Shown piece after piece: positions 1 through 11,400 of a stretch of DNA of 64,000 nucleotides. Source of the stretch: Klebsormidium nitens (lineage: Eukaryota; Streptophyta; Klebsormidiophyceae; Klebsormidiales; Klebsormidiaceae); the NCBI GenBank assembly GCA_000708835.1, contig DF236993.1, forward strand, positions 1 through 64,000, read 5' to 3'. Within the stretch, counting starts at the first letter, position 1. Every line of letters starts with the position of its first letter. Made by a program: the position numbers and the translations under genes. The notes under the pieces are model-generated. The model searched no databases. It saw nothing but the letters and a program-made list of their open reading frames with translations, and had not been told where the DNA came from.

Positions 1-3000
1 GGTCGATAATTTATGCCACTCAAGTCCCCGCAGACCCGAGAATCTCTTGACCTCCTTTTTTCCGAGACGATGCGCTTGTGAACCCCAGTCGAGCCTCCAG
101 GCTACACTCAAGCCAAGTATCATGATCAACATTCATCTGCAAGGATATGCTTCGAGTTCAATAGAAGCAGTTGTTCCTGGATACGGGGGCGCTGGCACGG
201 GATCCTTTTTGACTAATTGATTGTGCCAACTGCTTGTACCGTAGGCCCAGGACCGGTATTCACAAATTCGGCTCGGTTAAACACAGCTTCCACCGAACAC
301 CTAGTGTACCGGGCGCTGGCGCCCGGGCTTGGGCGCCCCAGGGGAGATGATCTGCGCCCCGGGGCGAAGCCCAGGGGCGCCACAGCACCTCCGGGCAAAA
401 TCCTGCTAGAACCCCTGCTACGGAAGCAGCGGAAGAACAACTCACAGGTACTTGGTTGTTGCTCGGTGTTCGTACGCAGTTCCGCAAATAACGGTACTTC
501 TTCAGAGATGATTTGGCTCTTCGGAAGTTGCTCATAAACTCCCGGCCACGCTGCTTGTGGCCTACCGGGGCCCTCCTGATCTTGATATCACCTTAAACAT
601 ATGCCCGGTAAAGCATGAAGCCACCGGCGTGCTAAATAAGACAGCTGGCCGCGACGTCATGTGGAGTACATAGCCGGGCCCCGGGCCCTGGCCGGCCCGG
701 TCCGTAGTCCCTCAGGCTTGTCAGACGTAAAAAATAGGTAGGTACCGTAGGTACGGTACCTACCCGACATAAGGTGGGACCTACGGTCACCTACCTAGTA
801 CCAAGCTACGGAGCCTGAACTTTGAAGGTGCCTAGGTACGGTACCGGTAGGCTAGACATGTGTACCGTGGTCCGTATGTGGTACCGGTAACCGTACCTAG
901 CTTGTCAGAACTCGTCCAGCGCGCCACGTACGTACGCCGTACGGTAAATTGTGATTATCGGTACGAGGCGACAATTCGAAAATTGGACTAACGGCCTTGT
1001 CGAGTCCCGCTGGGGCCTGACAACCGTTGGGATGTCGAGTGGTATGCTCATCGACGGCTAATGTAGATGCTCGCTGTCAATTACTTGTACACATGTTGAT
1101 GTACAGTAAATATGTCCAATCAGCTAATATCCGCCTAGGTAGGTAGTAGGTACACATTCGAGCTAACCACCTGCGCTCAGCTCAAGCTCAGCTTGTTGAG
1201 TTTAGCGGCCTAGCTGGCTTCAAGCCTTGGAGGAACAGAGCTGACAGAGAAGCTCCACGCAACTCCCAGCGCAGAAAGGGGGAGATACAGGATTCGCTTG
1301 AGGGGCTTCTAGGTTTTGGTTGCTGAAAAAGCATTTGGCAAGATTTTCTCAAGCTCAAAGAAAGTCTTTGTTGCATTCAACGTGCATTCAACCGTGTCGA
1401 TTATGGCTGCTTGCATCTTCTTGAAGAGCGGCATTAGTGAACAAGCAGCACCTACGGCAGCCATTTTTAGGAATCTTCAAAACGATTTCACTGCTTGAAA
1501 ACCATGTTTGCTTGCGAACAGCAAGCTTGCTCTTCGGAAACCTAATTTTTGGTACGCTGCCAGTTAAATACCAGTGCAGTCCCACTGTACCGGCACCCGG
1601 GTACCAACTCGGAGTCATCGTGATACAACTCCCAAAATTGACGGTACCGTACGGTGATTATCGAACTGACACTGCGGTGGTACCGCGGTGACACTTCGCA
1701 GACTCGGCGCAGTGATCGAGGCAGGAAAATCCCCGTAAGTGACATGTGCATGACACGATATGTTTGTTGGACAAGCTGCATTTGCACGCAATTGTGACTA
1801 TGCATGCATAGTTTGCAAAGTACATGTGCTCATAAGCGGTCTCAAGCCTGAGCGGTTGCAAGCCACGGGCATGTGCAAGCACCAGATCCCGTGCAAATTG
1901 AGGATTGCCGATTGCCGAGCCTACCGTCTGTGATTACGGTATTATGCGGCACAACACATTGGCTGCGGCCGGATATTTTCAATTTCGAATGAGCTACTTT
2001 CAATGCCGTACATGCACACCTTTTTCTTTCAATATGCACATGCATGCACTTCAGAAGTGTAGGTAGAAATATGGAAGCCTACTAGTATAGAAGTGGCATA
2101 GTAGGCAGATGCATACCTTGCACGTCTTCTCGTCTCATGGGGGTGTGCGCACGAGGTTCCATAGAGTCGAACGTCAAATTTGTGGTTCCGACTTTGGTTG
2201 CACTTGGACGCTTATAGACCTGACCGACTCAGAACCTTGCAACAACTCCACGTCATTGGGCGGCTCCATCTTTACCGCTACATTTTCAGTGCCGTTGAGT
2301 GGCCGCTCTTCTTGCTCGTGACTGCTGTTCTTTTCGAGCTTATCCTGCAATAAGGGGAGACGATTCCGTTTGCATTCTCTCTATATATGAGGTTCTTTCG
2401 GAGCAGGGTCGGAATCAATTCAGGTTCGAGCAGGAGCGAGAACGGAAAAGGAAAAGGGAAAAATAGACCCTTCTATCTTGCTTGTTCTGCGGGAAATCGA
2501 TGCAAGCCCACAGATGCTTGTAACACGGAGACAAGAGTACTGCAGGTCGATAACATTCAGAGAAAGCAAAGCGTATGTCGCCCGGCCCTTCCACCTCTGA
2601 TTGAGGCGGGACCAAGGATACGGTCTTCTGTACCCCGAGAGAAGTGACAGTAGACTGGTGACTGTTAACCGGTAGGAACGTGGACATAATTCCATTTGTC
2701 TGCTACAATGCGCTTGTTCAGTTTCGAACACAACGTGAAGAAGTAGAGGTTTCAGATGGTCGCCATACGTTATCCGAGCCTAAACCAACGTGCGGAAGGA
2801 GAACGCGGCCTCTGAGAATCGTAAGCGCCCTTCCACTCAAGCCCTTTGCCCTTGTTTTGGAGGAACGCGAGTTGACCGACTCAAAATCGAGCAAGAACAG
2901 GAGAGCAAACTCATTGAGCGGAGGAACGAACTAATTGACCGGGGCGGTTCAGACCTACAAGGAGCGAAGAAGGTTGAAAGCACCGTCTCTGATGACGAGA

Positions 3001-3169
3001 TCACCTGACGGCCGACTAGCTGGATACTAACGGAGGCGGCTGCCTTTTGACTCTACGTGCTCCAAATACGGGGCCTGACAGGAGCAGCATGAAAATAAAG
3101 AGACATAGCGAACACGCGTCAGCAGCGTTCTCTGAAAGTCTTCAAGAGTTTTCGGGTAAAGGTGCAGCA
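1..3169. other. Intergenic, no supported gene
   Basis: No reading frame here has splice-consistent extensions or a recognisable family match. The stretch about 720-1170 is dense in GTAC, GGTACC and CGTACG palindromes (for example 740-770 and 830-900), and 1795-2050 is rich in TGCATG/ATGCAT words. The remainder is ordinary sequence. A TATATA run lies near 2380-2388 but no gene start follows it convincingly. Confidence 0.6.
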
Positions 3170-5169
3170 TTAACACTGAAGCAGCGGCAGAGAAACGTCA
3201 GCGGCACTCACTGCGGCTGCACTTTTCATGTCCCTGTACACTTGGGCTTCCTCCGGGAAGGCGTCGTCCAGATTATCCAGCAAGTGGCCTCGCAACTCCT
3301 GCAAAGACGTTGGCAAGGACAGCAGAGTTTGTCATGTCTCGCCGGCACTAAGATATGATTGTTACAATGAATGGAACAGGCAGCTTCTGCTGGTGCTCGA
3401 TCTTCGGCAATAGTTGGTGAAATGAGATCGGTCTGCACTGAGTACCTTTTTCAAGTCCCCAACTCCATATTTTCGTCTCAACCAAAGCAGACATGTCATG
3501 GGCTCGTTGAAGTAAAGGGCTTCTCCGCAAGATTCTTACAGGAAGACGGTGCGCTGACTCGAACATGGTGCGAAAGTAGTCACTTCCCTTCCGTTTATCA
3601 GATACTATGTAAAAGGAGATCAGCTACCCTTGTAAGAGGAGTGCATACGGAGTCGGGCGGCTCTAGACTTCCTCATTCTCTTCGATCACGTGCAGTCTGT
3701 CTGGTTGCAGCCCTATTTGGTCAGACACACTATCATCAATGCCCCAGAGAAATGTAAGGAAAGTCGACTAAAAGTTGTTCTCCATTTAACACTTCGCTTT
3801 GTGATACTCAATATGGTACGATGTCACGATCGTCAAAGCAAGAGATTGAAAAGCACGGAGGTGATCGTGAAGAGTTGCTTGTAGTCAGCTTCAAAAGAAG
3901 ACAGAAAGAAACGAAGGGGAAGAGAAGGAAATTTTGAAGTCCCACCTTGAATGCATCGACGCGGCCCTTTGTTGCCTGGTTTCTGTCTAAGCAGCGCTCT
4001 AGAAACTCCCGTGTGTAGAGGTCGGGGTTGCGTCCCTCGTCAACAAGACTGCAAAAAAGAAATTTACGACTTCGTTTCCAAACCGCATTTGCAGCCAAAA
4101 GATCACCACAAACAGTGAATTACGACATGCAACATAAGATTGGGGAGTAAAAAGATTGTGTTACTTTTGAGTGCACTTGTGGGAGCCACAGAAAAACTAC
4201 GTTAGAAACACCCCGATCAAGCCCCTTGTTGGAACACTGCCTTCAAGATTTGAAAAGTTGGGCAACAACTAATCTCCGCACCTGAGTGAGAGTCCCTCGT
4301 TAGGGAGGTGAGCGACATGTCTCCGCCAAAGGAAGGGTGCAATTCAGTCCAAAGAGTTTGACCATTTTTCTAAACATCATCCAGCTGAGTCAGCAAAGAG
4401 AGGTTAAAACTCCTATATTCTGATCCGAGAAGTAGTAGCCAAGGCTCTAAGTCTCTAAGGACGTTCACCAAATACCGCACTCTTGATGTGTACTGATCTG
4501 ACTGTAAACTATATGTTCCCTGTTCCTGAAGTGCCCCAATCGAACCACCGGTCCTTGTTTTCTGGAGAGGGGGATTGGAAGCCTCAACAATTTTGCCTGT
4601 CACAAATCATGCAACACTTTGTCAATGAGCGCCTTACCTTACCACCTCTCCCGGAATCTCAATGTCGAGCCCCTCAGCGCTTTTTTTAACGTGCTTCAGC
4701 TCCTTCACAAAGCTGTCACTGCAGACAACCGCCTGGTGCAATAAGAGTGGCCGCTGACAACGAAGGGCCCTATGCACTGGGGATCAGCCGAAATGCTTTA
4801 TTGGTGACCTCAAGACGCGCAGAGTTTCCAAGATCATGTCGATGTGCTCTAATTTCTTTACTGCTCACGTACTTTCATCACCACATTGAGCTCCAAATGC
4901 AGTAATGCCACACATTGACAAAGATCCAATCAACGTGTAGGGCCAATTGAAGTGATGCGACTGCAAAGAACTCCTACAAGCAAAAGAAACATAGACAATT
5001 GCAATGCAATCGCAGCGTACATAGTCAAAAGTGCGTACATTCTGTCAAAGAGCAGCACTTGGTTGCTTTCTTTGTAGGCCATCACCGTCCTTTCCAGCTG
5101 ATGTATCTCCAGAAGAGCATTCTCCAGCGCCACCGCTAACCGCTCAGTTCTTTTGACTTCCGTGCCCAT
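3170..5169 (-). CDS. MED10: Mediator complex subunit 10
   Basis: Subunit of the middle module of Mediator, the nuclear complex that links transcription factors to RNA polymerase II. Four exons on the minus strand: 5169-5021, 4718-4638, 4048-3946 and 3298-3170, 462 nt in total, giving 153 aa against about 135 aa for the human protein. All junctions are GT-AG with matching phases. The N-terminal helix (LENALLEIHQLERTV) fits the family's first helical region. The centre carries the hallmark IPGEVVSLVDEGRNPDLYT, and the C-terminus reads LRGHLLDNLDDAFPEE as in other MED10 proteins. The ATG at 5169 is the first in-frame Met and gives a family-sized N-terminus. It lies 165 bp from a divergent plus-strand frame, so the two may share a promoter. 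Confidence 0.95.
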
Positions 5170-5334
5170 TCTGCCTGCTTTCCACAATCGCCGCACTCAC
5201 CAAGGAAAGTCTGCGGTTGCACACGATGCACCCAGCACTTCCCTGATATCGGAGCAGTCCAAGCGCACTCTTAATTTCGAAATTTCCAACAAAGCACACA
5301 CACACAAACAGTTTTCGAACTCATCAATTGCCAA

Positions 5335-5940
5335 ATGGGGAAGAAAGTTAAGTTCTGCATGCATGATGATCGTGGGCAAACCCAAGTTGCCAGGATGCGG
5401 ACGTACGATGGCCGCACGGACTCGGTTTGGGTCGCTGACCAGCCTGGTCCGACGTCCGCAACAGAGTCTAAACCACCGCAAAACCACCAGGGTTTATCAG
5501 TTCCGTGAAGGGGGCCGCGGCAAGGGCTGCGCGGCTGTCATTGTGGCAAGTCGGGAGATGTGGAGTTTGAGCGGTCAGAAATATTTGTTGTCAATGCATC
5601 AATGGGGAACAATGGGAGCGCTTTCGAGAAATTCCAGGAGCTCAAGCAGAAAGAAGTTGATGCTTATGAAGCTTATGTGATTGCGCTTGACGACGAGGAG
5701 GTTGGAGAGCGACTAGCACGTCTGGAAAACCCGGATCTGGACAGGATAGTGAATATGCCAGCAGATTTGCTGAGCTTGGCAATGAGATCAGAGATGAAGA
5801 GGGTAGAGTACGAGGAGGCAAATGCTGCGGTATGGGCCTATATCGACGAGATGGGAGTGTGGGACACAATTTGCTGCGAGGCAAAGGACGCTGCAATAGG
5901 GATTCACAGCTACTTTAGCAGAAGAATTAGGAGGGTGTAG
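5335..5940 (+). CDS. Unknown protein frame interrupted by one TGA
   Basis: One continuous frame of 202 codons runs from ATG 5335 to TAG 5938-5940, broken only by a TGA at 5506-5508 after 57 codons. The first part begins MGKKVKFCMHDDRG. After the TGA the frame reads through a Cys-containing GCHCGKSGD into an acidic, helical, Glu-rich segment (KFQELKQKEVDAYEAY) and ends SRRIRRV. If the TGA is a real stop, a shorter product could start at Met 5602 (112 aa). No clear GT-AG intron of ordinary size removes the TGA. It could be a nonsense or sequencing error, two small genes, or recoding. No family was recognised. It is divergent from MED10. Confidence 0.45.
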
Positions 5941-8402
5941 CTGCTGATCATTTGATTTGGTAATCACGGAAGCATCTTGCTCTAGGTGTTTCAGGCCACG
6001 AGTCCTCTCTGTTTTTGTGTGAGGCATTGTTTCGCTAATGCTGGATTGATGACAAAGTCGAACGGAACTTACATGAGAAAGACACGTCAGGCTCCTCATA
6101 AGCTGCATCCACTTGACCATAGACCAAAGTCTTTCAAAATTTCTGCACATGACCAAAGGATTCTGTTCGGAGCTTTCTGCCCTTGATCGATCAACATTCC
6201 TACTGCTCTCAAGGCGGCTCCCTATGATGATAGACTAGAGGAAGAGCGTATCAGCAGGACGAACACTATCAGTAATACTCTTTCAAAATTGTCACTCGTT
6301 TCCCGCCTCTGCAGCCAATTTGCGGATGCCTCTGTTTCCGCTATAATCCGTGGCCGAGCTGCACCGTCGAAGCTCTTAGCGCAAGGTCGTCGCGTCGGTT
6401 GGAGTCCTTGAATGAAAAAATTCTCCAGATCACCTATGTAATAAAACAATGTAATAATATAACACATAGTAACAATATGTACACTAATAAAACTTAATGT
6501 ACTCGGACCTTGCCACCTTTGAGACTACACAGAAAGTGTAGGCTTCCGCTAGCCCCCTCCTTCTCACCACCGATGCGATGCGTCCCTGCATCTGTTGTTG
6601 CCCTTCGCGGCAAGGGGTGAATGGGCCCCAACCAACCCCTTTCACCGCCTGCGCTAATCTGCCTCATCTGATTACAGGCAGATATACATGTTGTTGTGCT
6701 TTTCCTTCTTACCAGAAAAGCTCCCCTAAGCTTTAAAGTACAAAGCAGGAGCTGTTAATTCACGGCCGGCATGATGCCTATCTTGTATGTTGCATGTCTG
6801 TTGCATATTCCGCGTGCTTGGCCTCTCTATATCCTTTTCCTAGGTCGGATTAGTAACGAGGACGAGAACACCGTACAGGAAAGTCTGCAAGTCTTGTCTC
6901 ATTTTTTGAGGAGGCTTTGTCATCACGCAATGCGACTCTGTACGTCGCTGAGAGAACCCAAGCACGCATGGTCAGGACAATGTTCGCCAATGTAGCTAGT
7001 CCATCAGGCCCGGTAGGACGACTTCTGAGATATGCAATCAGTACAACATAGACATTTCTCACGTAAGCCACATGCAAACTTCAGCCTCTGGCCCAGGTGC
7101 CTACTAAAAGTTTGTGAATTTGTAAGTCATAGCTTTGTATCCTGACCGATGCAGCCCATAATTCAGCGTCAGCTAGCATGGCACTCCATCCATCCGGCAG
7201 GTGGCTTCCAGGCTTACAGGCGACAGAACATCTCGACTGACGCGTGTGGCCGCCAGGCCTGTCGACGGTTGCCACTTCAGGGCCGCGCTTGCTGAACGAG
7301 AGCGAAGAATGTATAGTTCGAGGCCTCGTTTGTGGGCGATCATTCGCGAAAGACTCAGCTTGAAAAGCGACGCGTACGTACACATACATGTGCAGCATAA
7401 TTCAGGGGTTGCACATGCGCAGTTTAACTTTTCTAAAATATAGATCCCGGAGCGGTTTCATTAATCTTTTAGGTGGTGCGACTGCAATAATCGGATAGCC
7501 AGACAGTGGTTGACCAATTCGGCGCGCGGGGGCCTCACTTCGCGAATTTCTGCGGTCGGTCAATGAAACAAGGTACGGTCGCAGCCATGACTAGTTCTGC
7601 CAGTGTTACTTTTGAAGCATATATGGACGGAATTTAAGGATTCACATGGGCAGCCTACACAGCCTTTTTCTGCACGGTACACGTCCATTTCCTCATTCAA
7701 TCGGAGTACACCAGAGACCTAAATTTGCTCACAGGCGCATGAGGTATGGAGCGTACTTAAAATGGACGCGGTTGAAAGGAATGCATTGAAATGTGATTGT
7801 GGTGGACTTCCCTTCACTTGATCGCTATCAAAAGGTCTATACGACGGGCTAAGTCAATGCGCCCAAATGACGTGTCCTAGTCACTTTTGACCCGGACGGT
7901 CTTGATACGCCAATCTTTCCAGTACGGCGATAAGTGTGGTCGAGTTGGTTCAGCCACCGCTGCCTAGTCATTCTCGTCACTGTCGTAGTCAACAAGCATT
8001 AGGCGACATCGTCTTCCGAGTACGTCTAGTGCCTCGTCGCCGACCCTTTCAAGGGCCTGCCGTAGTGTTGCCCAGACCCACGCAAAGGGACAATCGTTAC
8101 TTGATGTCCAAACGTCACACACTCCACCGCAGACAGCAAACCTCACGCCTTGCGACAGTACATGCTTTGTGCCTCATTACATACAGCTCCGCGCGCCCAT
8201 ACTGTCCCCCTCATCTCGACGACCCAAATCCCGCCTGCTCTCGCTAGGGTCCCCGCTCCCGTCCGCTCTTCATACGCTTTGATCTGCGCACGCTCCGTTC
8301 TTCGAACGCTCGCTTTCGTGGGCAGCACTTTTCAGTACCGCCGCAGTTGGCTCACTTGCTGTCAGGGTTGAGAATGGGTTCACCACTCGCTGCTCCTCCC
8401 TC
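5941..8402. other. Intergenic between unknown gene and UPF1 3' end
   Basis: No supported gene. An AT-rich stretch at about 6410-6510 contains several AATAAA-like words and may hold a polyadenylation region. The part next to 8403 should include the UPF1 3' UTR. Short frames on both strands have no splice support and no family resemblance. Confidence 0.5.
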
Positions 8403-11400
8403 TCAACCGCGGCTCTCTTTCTCATCTTGCCCGGTGGCCGCCTGCTGCGTGAAGGGCTGGGTACCAAATCCTTCAAGACTCGGATACCGGGTGGTTTGGC
8501 TGGGCTCGAAAGCAGAGAGCTGAGTGCTCGGGGAAGCGTCCTGGTTGCGGTCGGTGAAGCCGGCTTGAGTGGTGGGACCCAGGGAGTCCTGGAAGGAGTA
8601 GTCCTGGAGAAAAGGGAGAGGGTTGAGTGTTCGCAGTTCAAAGCAGGAAGATGGAAGAAAGTCACGAAGGTGACAAATAGGAGATTGCAAAAAGGAAAAC
8701 TGGGTCGGGTAAACGGAAGCGGCATCAAAGGAAGTGCAGGCTTGACCGGTTAAGGAAGGGGCCTTTTGTAATACTTGACTGCACGGCAAGTAATGAGCAA
8801 GGCTTGATTGAGCCTGTAACTTGGCCATTTGGAAGGACGAGTATGGCAAAAACCACCACCTTTGTGACCGCTTTTCCTACCAACGAAAGACCGAACCTGC
8901 CCTTGTCAAGTTTTTGGGTCAAGAAAACAGTTCAGAGCGGAAGGGCATCCGACCTGCGACATGAAGTCCCCGTTGGCCATGCCGAAGCTCTGCGAGGCGG
9001 GCACCCCAAAGTCCGCCTGACTCGCCGGTTGCGTCTCGCTGTCTAACCCCGAGAACAGCGGCTGCGTCGCGAAGTCTCCCCCGGGGGGCGCCGCATACCC
9101 GTCCCGGGCCCCGAACTCCAGCCCCCCGTAGAAGCTCTGCGACTTGTACTCGTCCCCGAAGTTGAAGTCCTGCGACATCGCGTCTGTGGCAAACTCGCTC
9201 GCGCCCCCTTGACTCATGCTTTGGGTTAGCGGGGCTTGGGTCAGCGGGTTAAGGCCGTAACCGGCATACGGACTCGCGCTGCGCGCAGGGCCGATCGTGC
9301 CGTGAGGGTTGGCCACGTGGCCCTGCCCGGGGCCTGCCACGTGTCCTCTTCCAGCGCCGCGGAAGCCTGCACCGCTGGGGGGGGGAACGTTCGGAACGTG
9401 TCCGTTGATGTTGTTGCGGGAGCCGCGGCCGAACGGGATTGCGTAGGGTTGGTGAATGGACGCGCCAGGATACGGGGGTGCAGGGATGGGGGCGCGGGGT
9501 GGGCCGTGACGGTGGTGGCCGTTGGGGATTGGATTGAATGGGATGAAACCTGGGGTAAGATAGGACAGTCGTTTTAGAAGCGGGCAGGGGAATGCTACAG
9601 AAAACAAAAGAGGTGGTACCGATACAGATACAGATACAGATACAGATGAGAAGAGAGAGTCATAGATTTGTAAGTGAGAAGAGAGGCTCATAGATCTGTA
9701 CGTGACTGGGAATGTCACATCAACGGAAGGGCGGGCGAATTGGAAGCTTGTGAGAGCAAGAGACACGAGAGATTGGGACTTAGGACTCGAGTAGTAGCCG
9801 GAGTTTGCCCCCGAGCAATGCAGTGGGACGAGTAGCGCAGATGGCACAGGATATGCGCACCAAAGCGTACTTTCCAGTCCTTTGCTCAAACCAGATTACC
9901 AACAGAAAAAACGTCTCACGCAAGTCGCCTAATCGGTATCTTTGAAGGAGGTTCCAGATCCTTTTGCGGCAGACATCTGAATCAAAGGCACACATCTCGA
10001 GAGTGGCGTCAACAAGACAACCCTTGGCCATAGGCAGACCAGCAGTCAAGAAGGTATCATTGCCACGGCGAGGAAACGGCTGGTGTTCGCTGGACTGAAC
10101 AAGAACGCTTCGGATTACCCTGCGCACGGCGGAGACTCAAGCGCCCAGGCCGGCAGCATGTCCACCATTTCCCAGATTGACCGCGGTGCTAAAAGAGCGT
10201 CGCAAAAGAATTCCCGCCAGGAGTGAAAGCAGAAAATGATGGACGGCTTCAGAAGGAACTGATGGAGAAAATCGCACTTCTTGGACTGCTGCTTTGCACT
10301 CCAAGGCAGTGGGATGCGTAGGTGGATCTTTCGCTGTTTATCACCAACGACATCGCAACCTCTAGTACGTTTTCTACTTGGTCACATGTTCGAGACAGAA
10401 GAGGATGCCCAAAAACCCCAGGACTGCGGAAACGACTCGATACTGACCAATTTGGAAGCCGTCTTGATTCCAGCGTAAGGCGGAATTGGGTAGTCCAAAG
10501 ACTATTAAAGACCGGCATCGCTCTTGACTTCAGAACCTTTCAACCTTTGATACTCTCCCTTTCTGCCGATGCTCCGACAGCAGTTGTTGTGATATGAAAT
10601 CCGACTCTGTCGGATGCGTACATTCCGGAAGTTCGGCTACTGCGAGAAGGACTTGACTTTGCGCAGTTTGTGGCTCCAGGCCCTCAAGGACAGATGGACA
10701 CGTACGCCCAACGACGGCGCCCAAGCAGTGGCAAACATGTCACGGCCACATCGCACAAAACCCGGGCGAGGCCACACAGTGGATCCGCAACTTTGAAATC
10801 CTCTATGGCTCTGGCGAGCAAAGCTTAAGACTACAGCGCCAAGTCGCGCAGCTATGGATAAAGTTAACATATTAACTTTCAAGTGGTTGGTTAACGACTT
10901 TCTATGAACTCGGGCAAAGTGGTGATCCAGAGAGAGGAGCTGATCCAGAGAGGCAGATTCCTTGTGTGCCCCTCCCAATGCTTTCAAGAAAGAAGAGAGG
11001 AGAAGATGGAAACATCCAAGCCTGATCGGCATCTTAACAGTGAGAGTCTCTGCTGACGTGACAAGGCGATTCTAAAAGCCCTTTACTTCCAGCTGACGGA
11101 ACCGGGATAAAATAGGAGTGTCACATTCAATAGCATCAGCGCTCGACAAGAAGGAGATTGAGCAAAAGCCGCCCAGCCTTCACGTACATCAAAGCTAAAC
11201 CGCGTGGGCAAAGGTGGGTTTGCTCACGCAAGCTAGAGACCGAAGATGCAAAAGAGGGGGTTTTCTATGAACCAGCTCCGAAAGCCTCCGAAGGTCAGAG
11301 CCACTGGGTCCATATATGGCCAATGTCCATCTACGGCATGGATAATTGATCAAGTAAAAAAAGATTAAAAAAAACATTCAAGGCTTTGACGTGTCGAAAA

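Noticed and set aside
217-537. Overlapping frames on both strands near the window start
   Set aside because: GC-rich palindromic segment opens frames on both strands; no splice signals or similarity.
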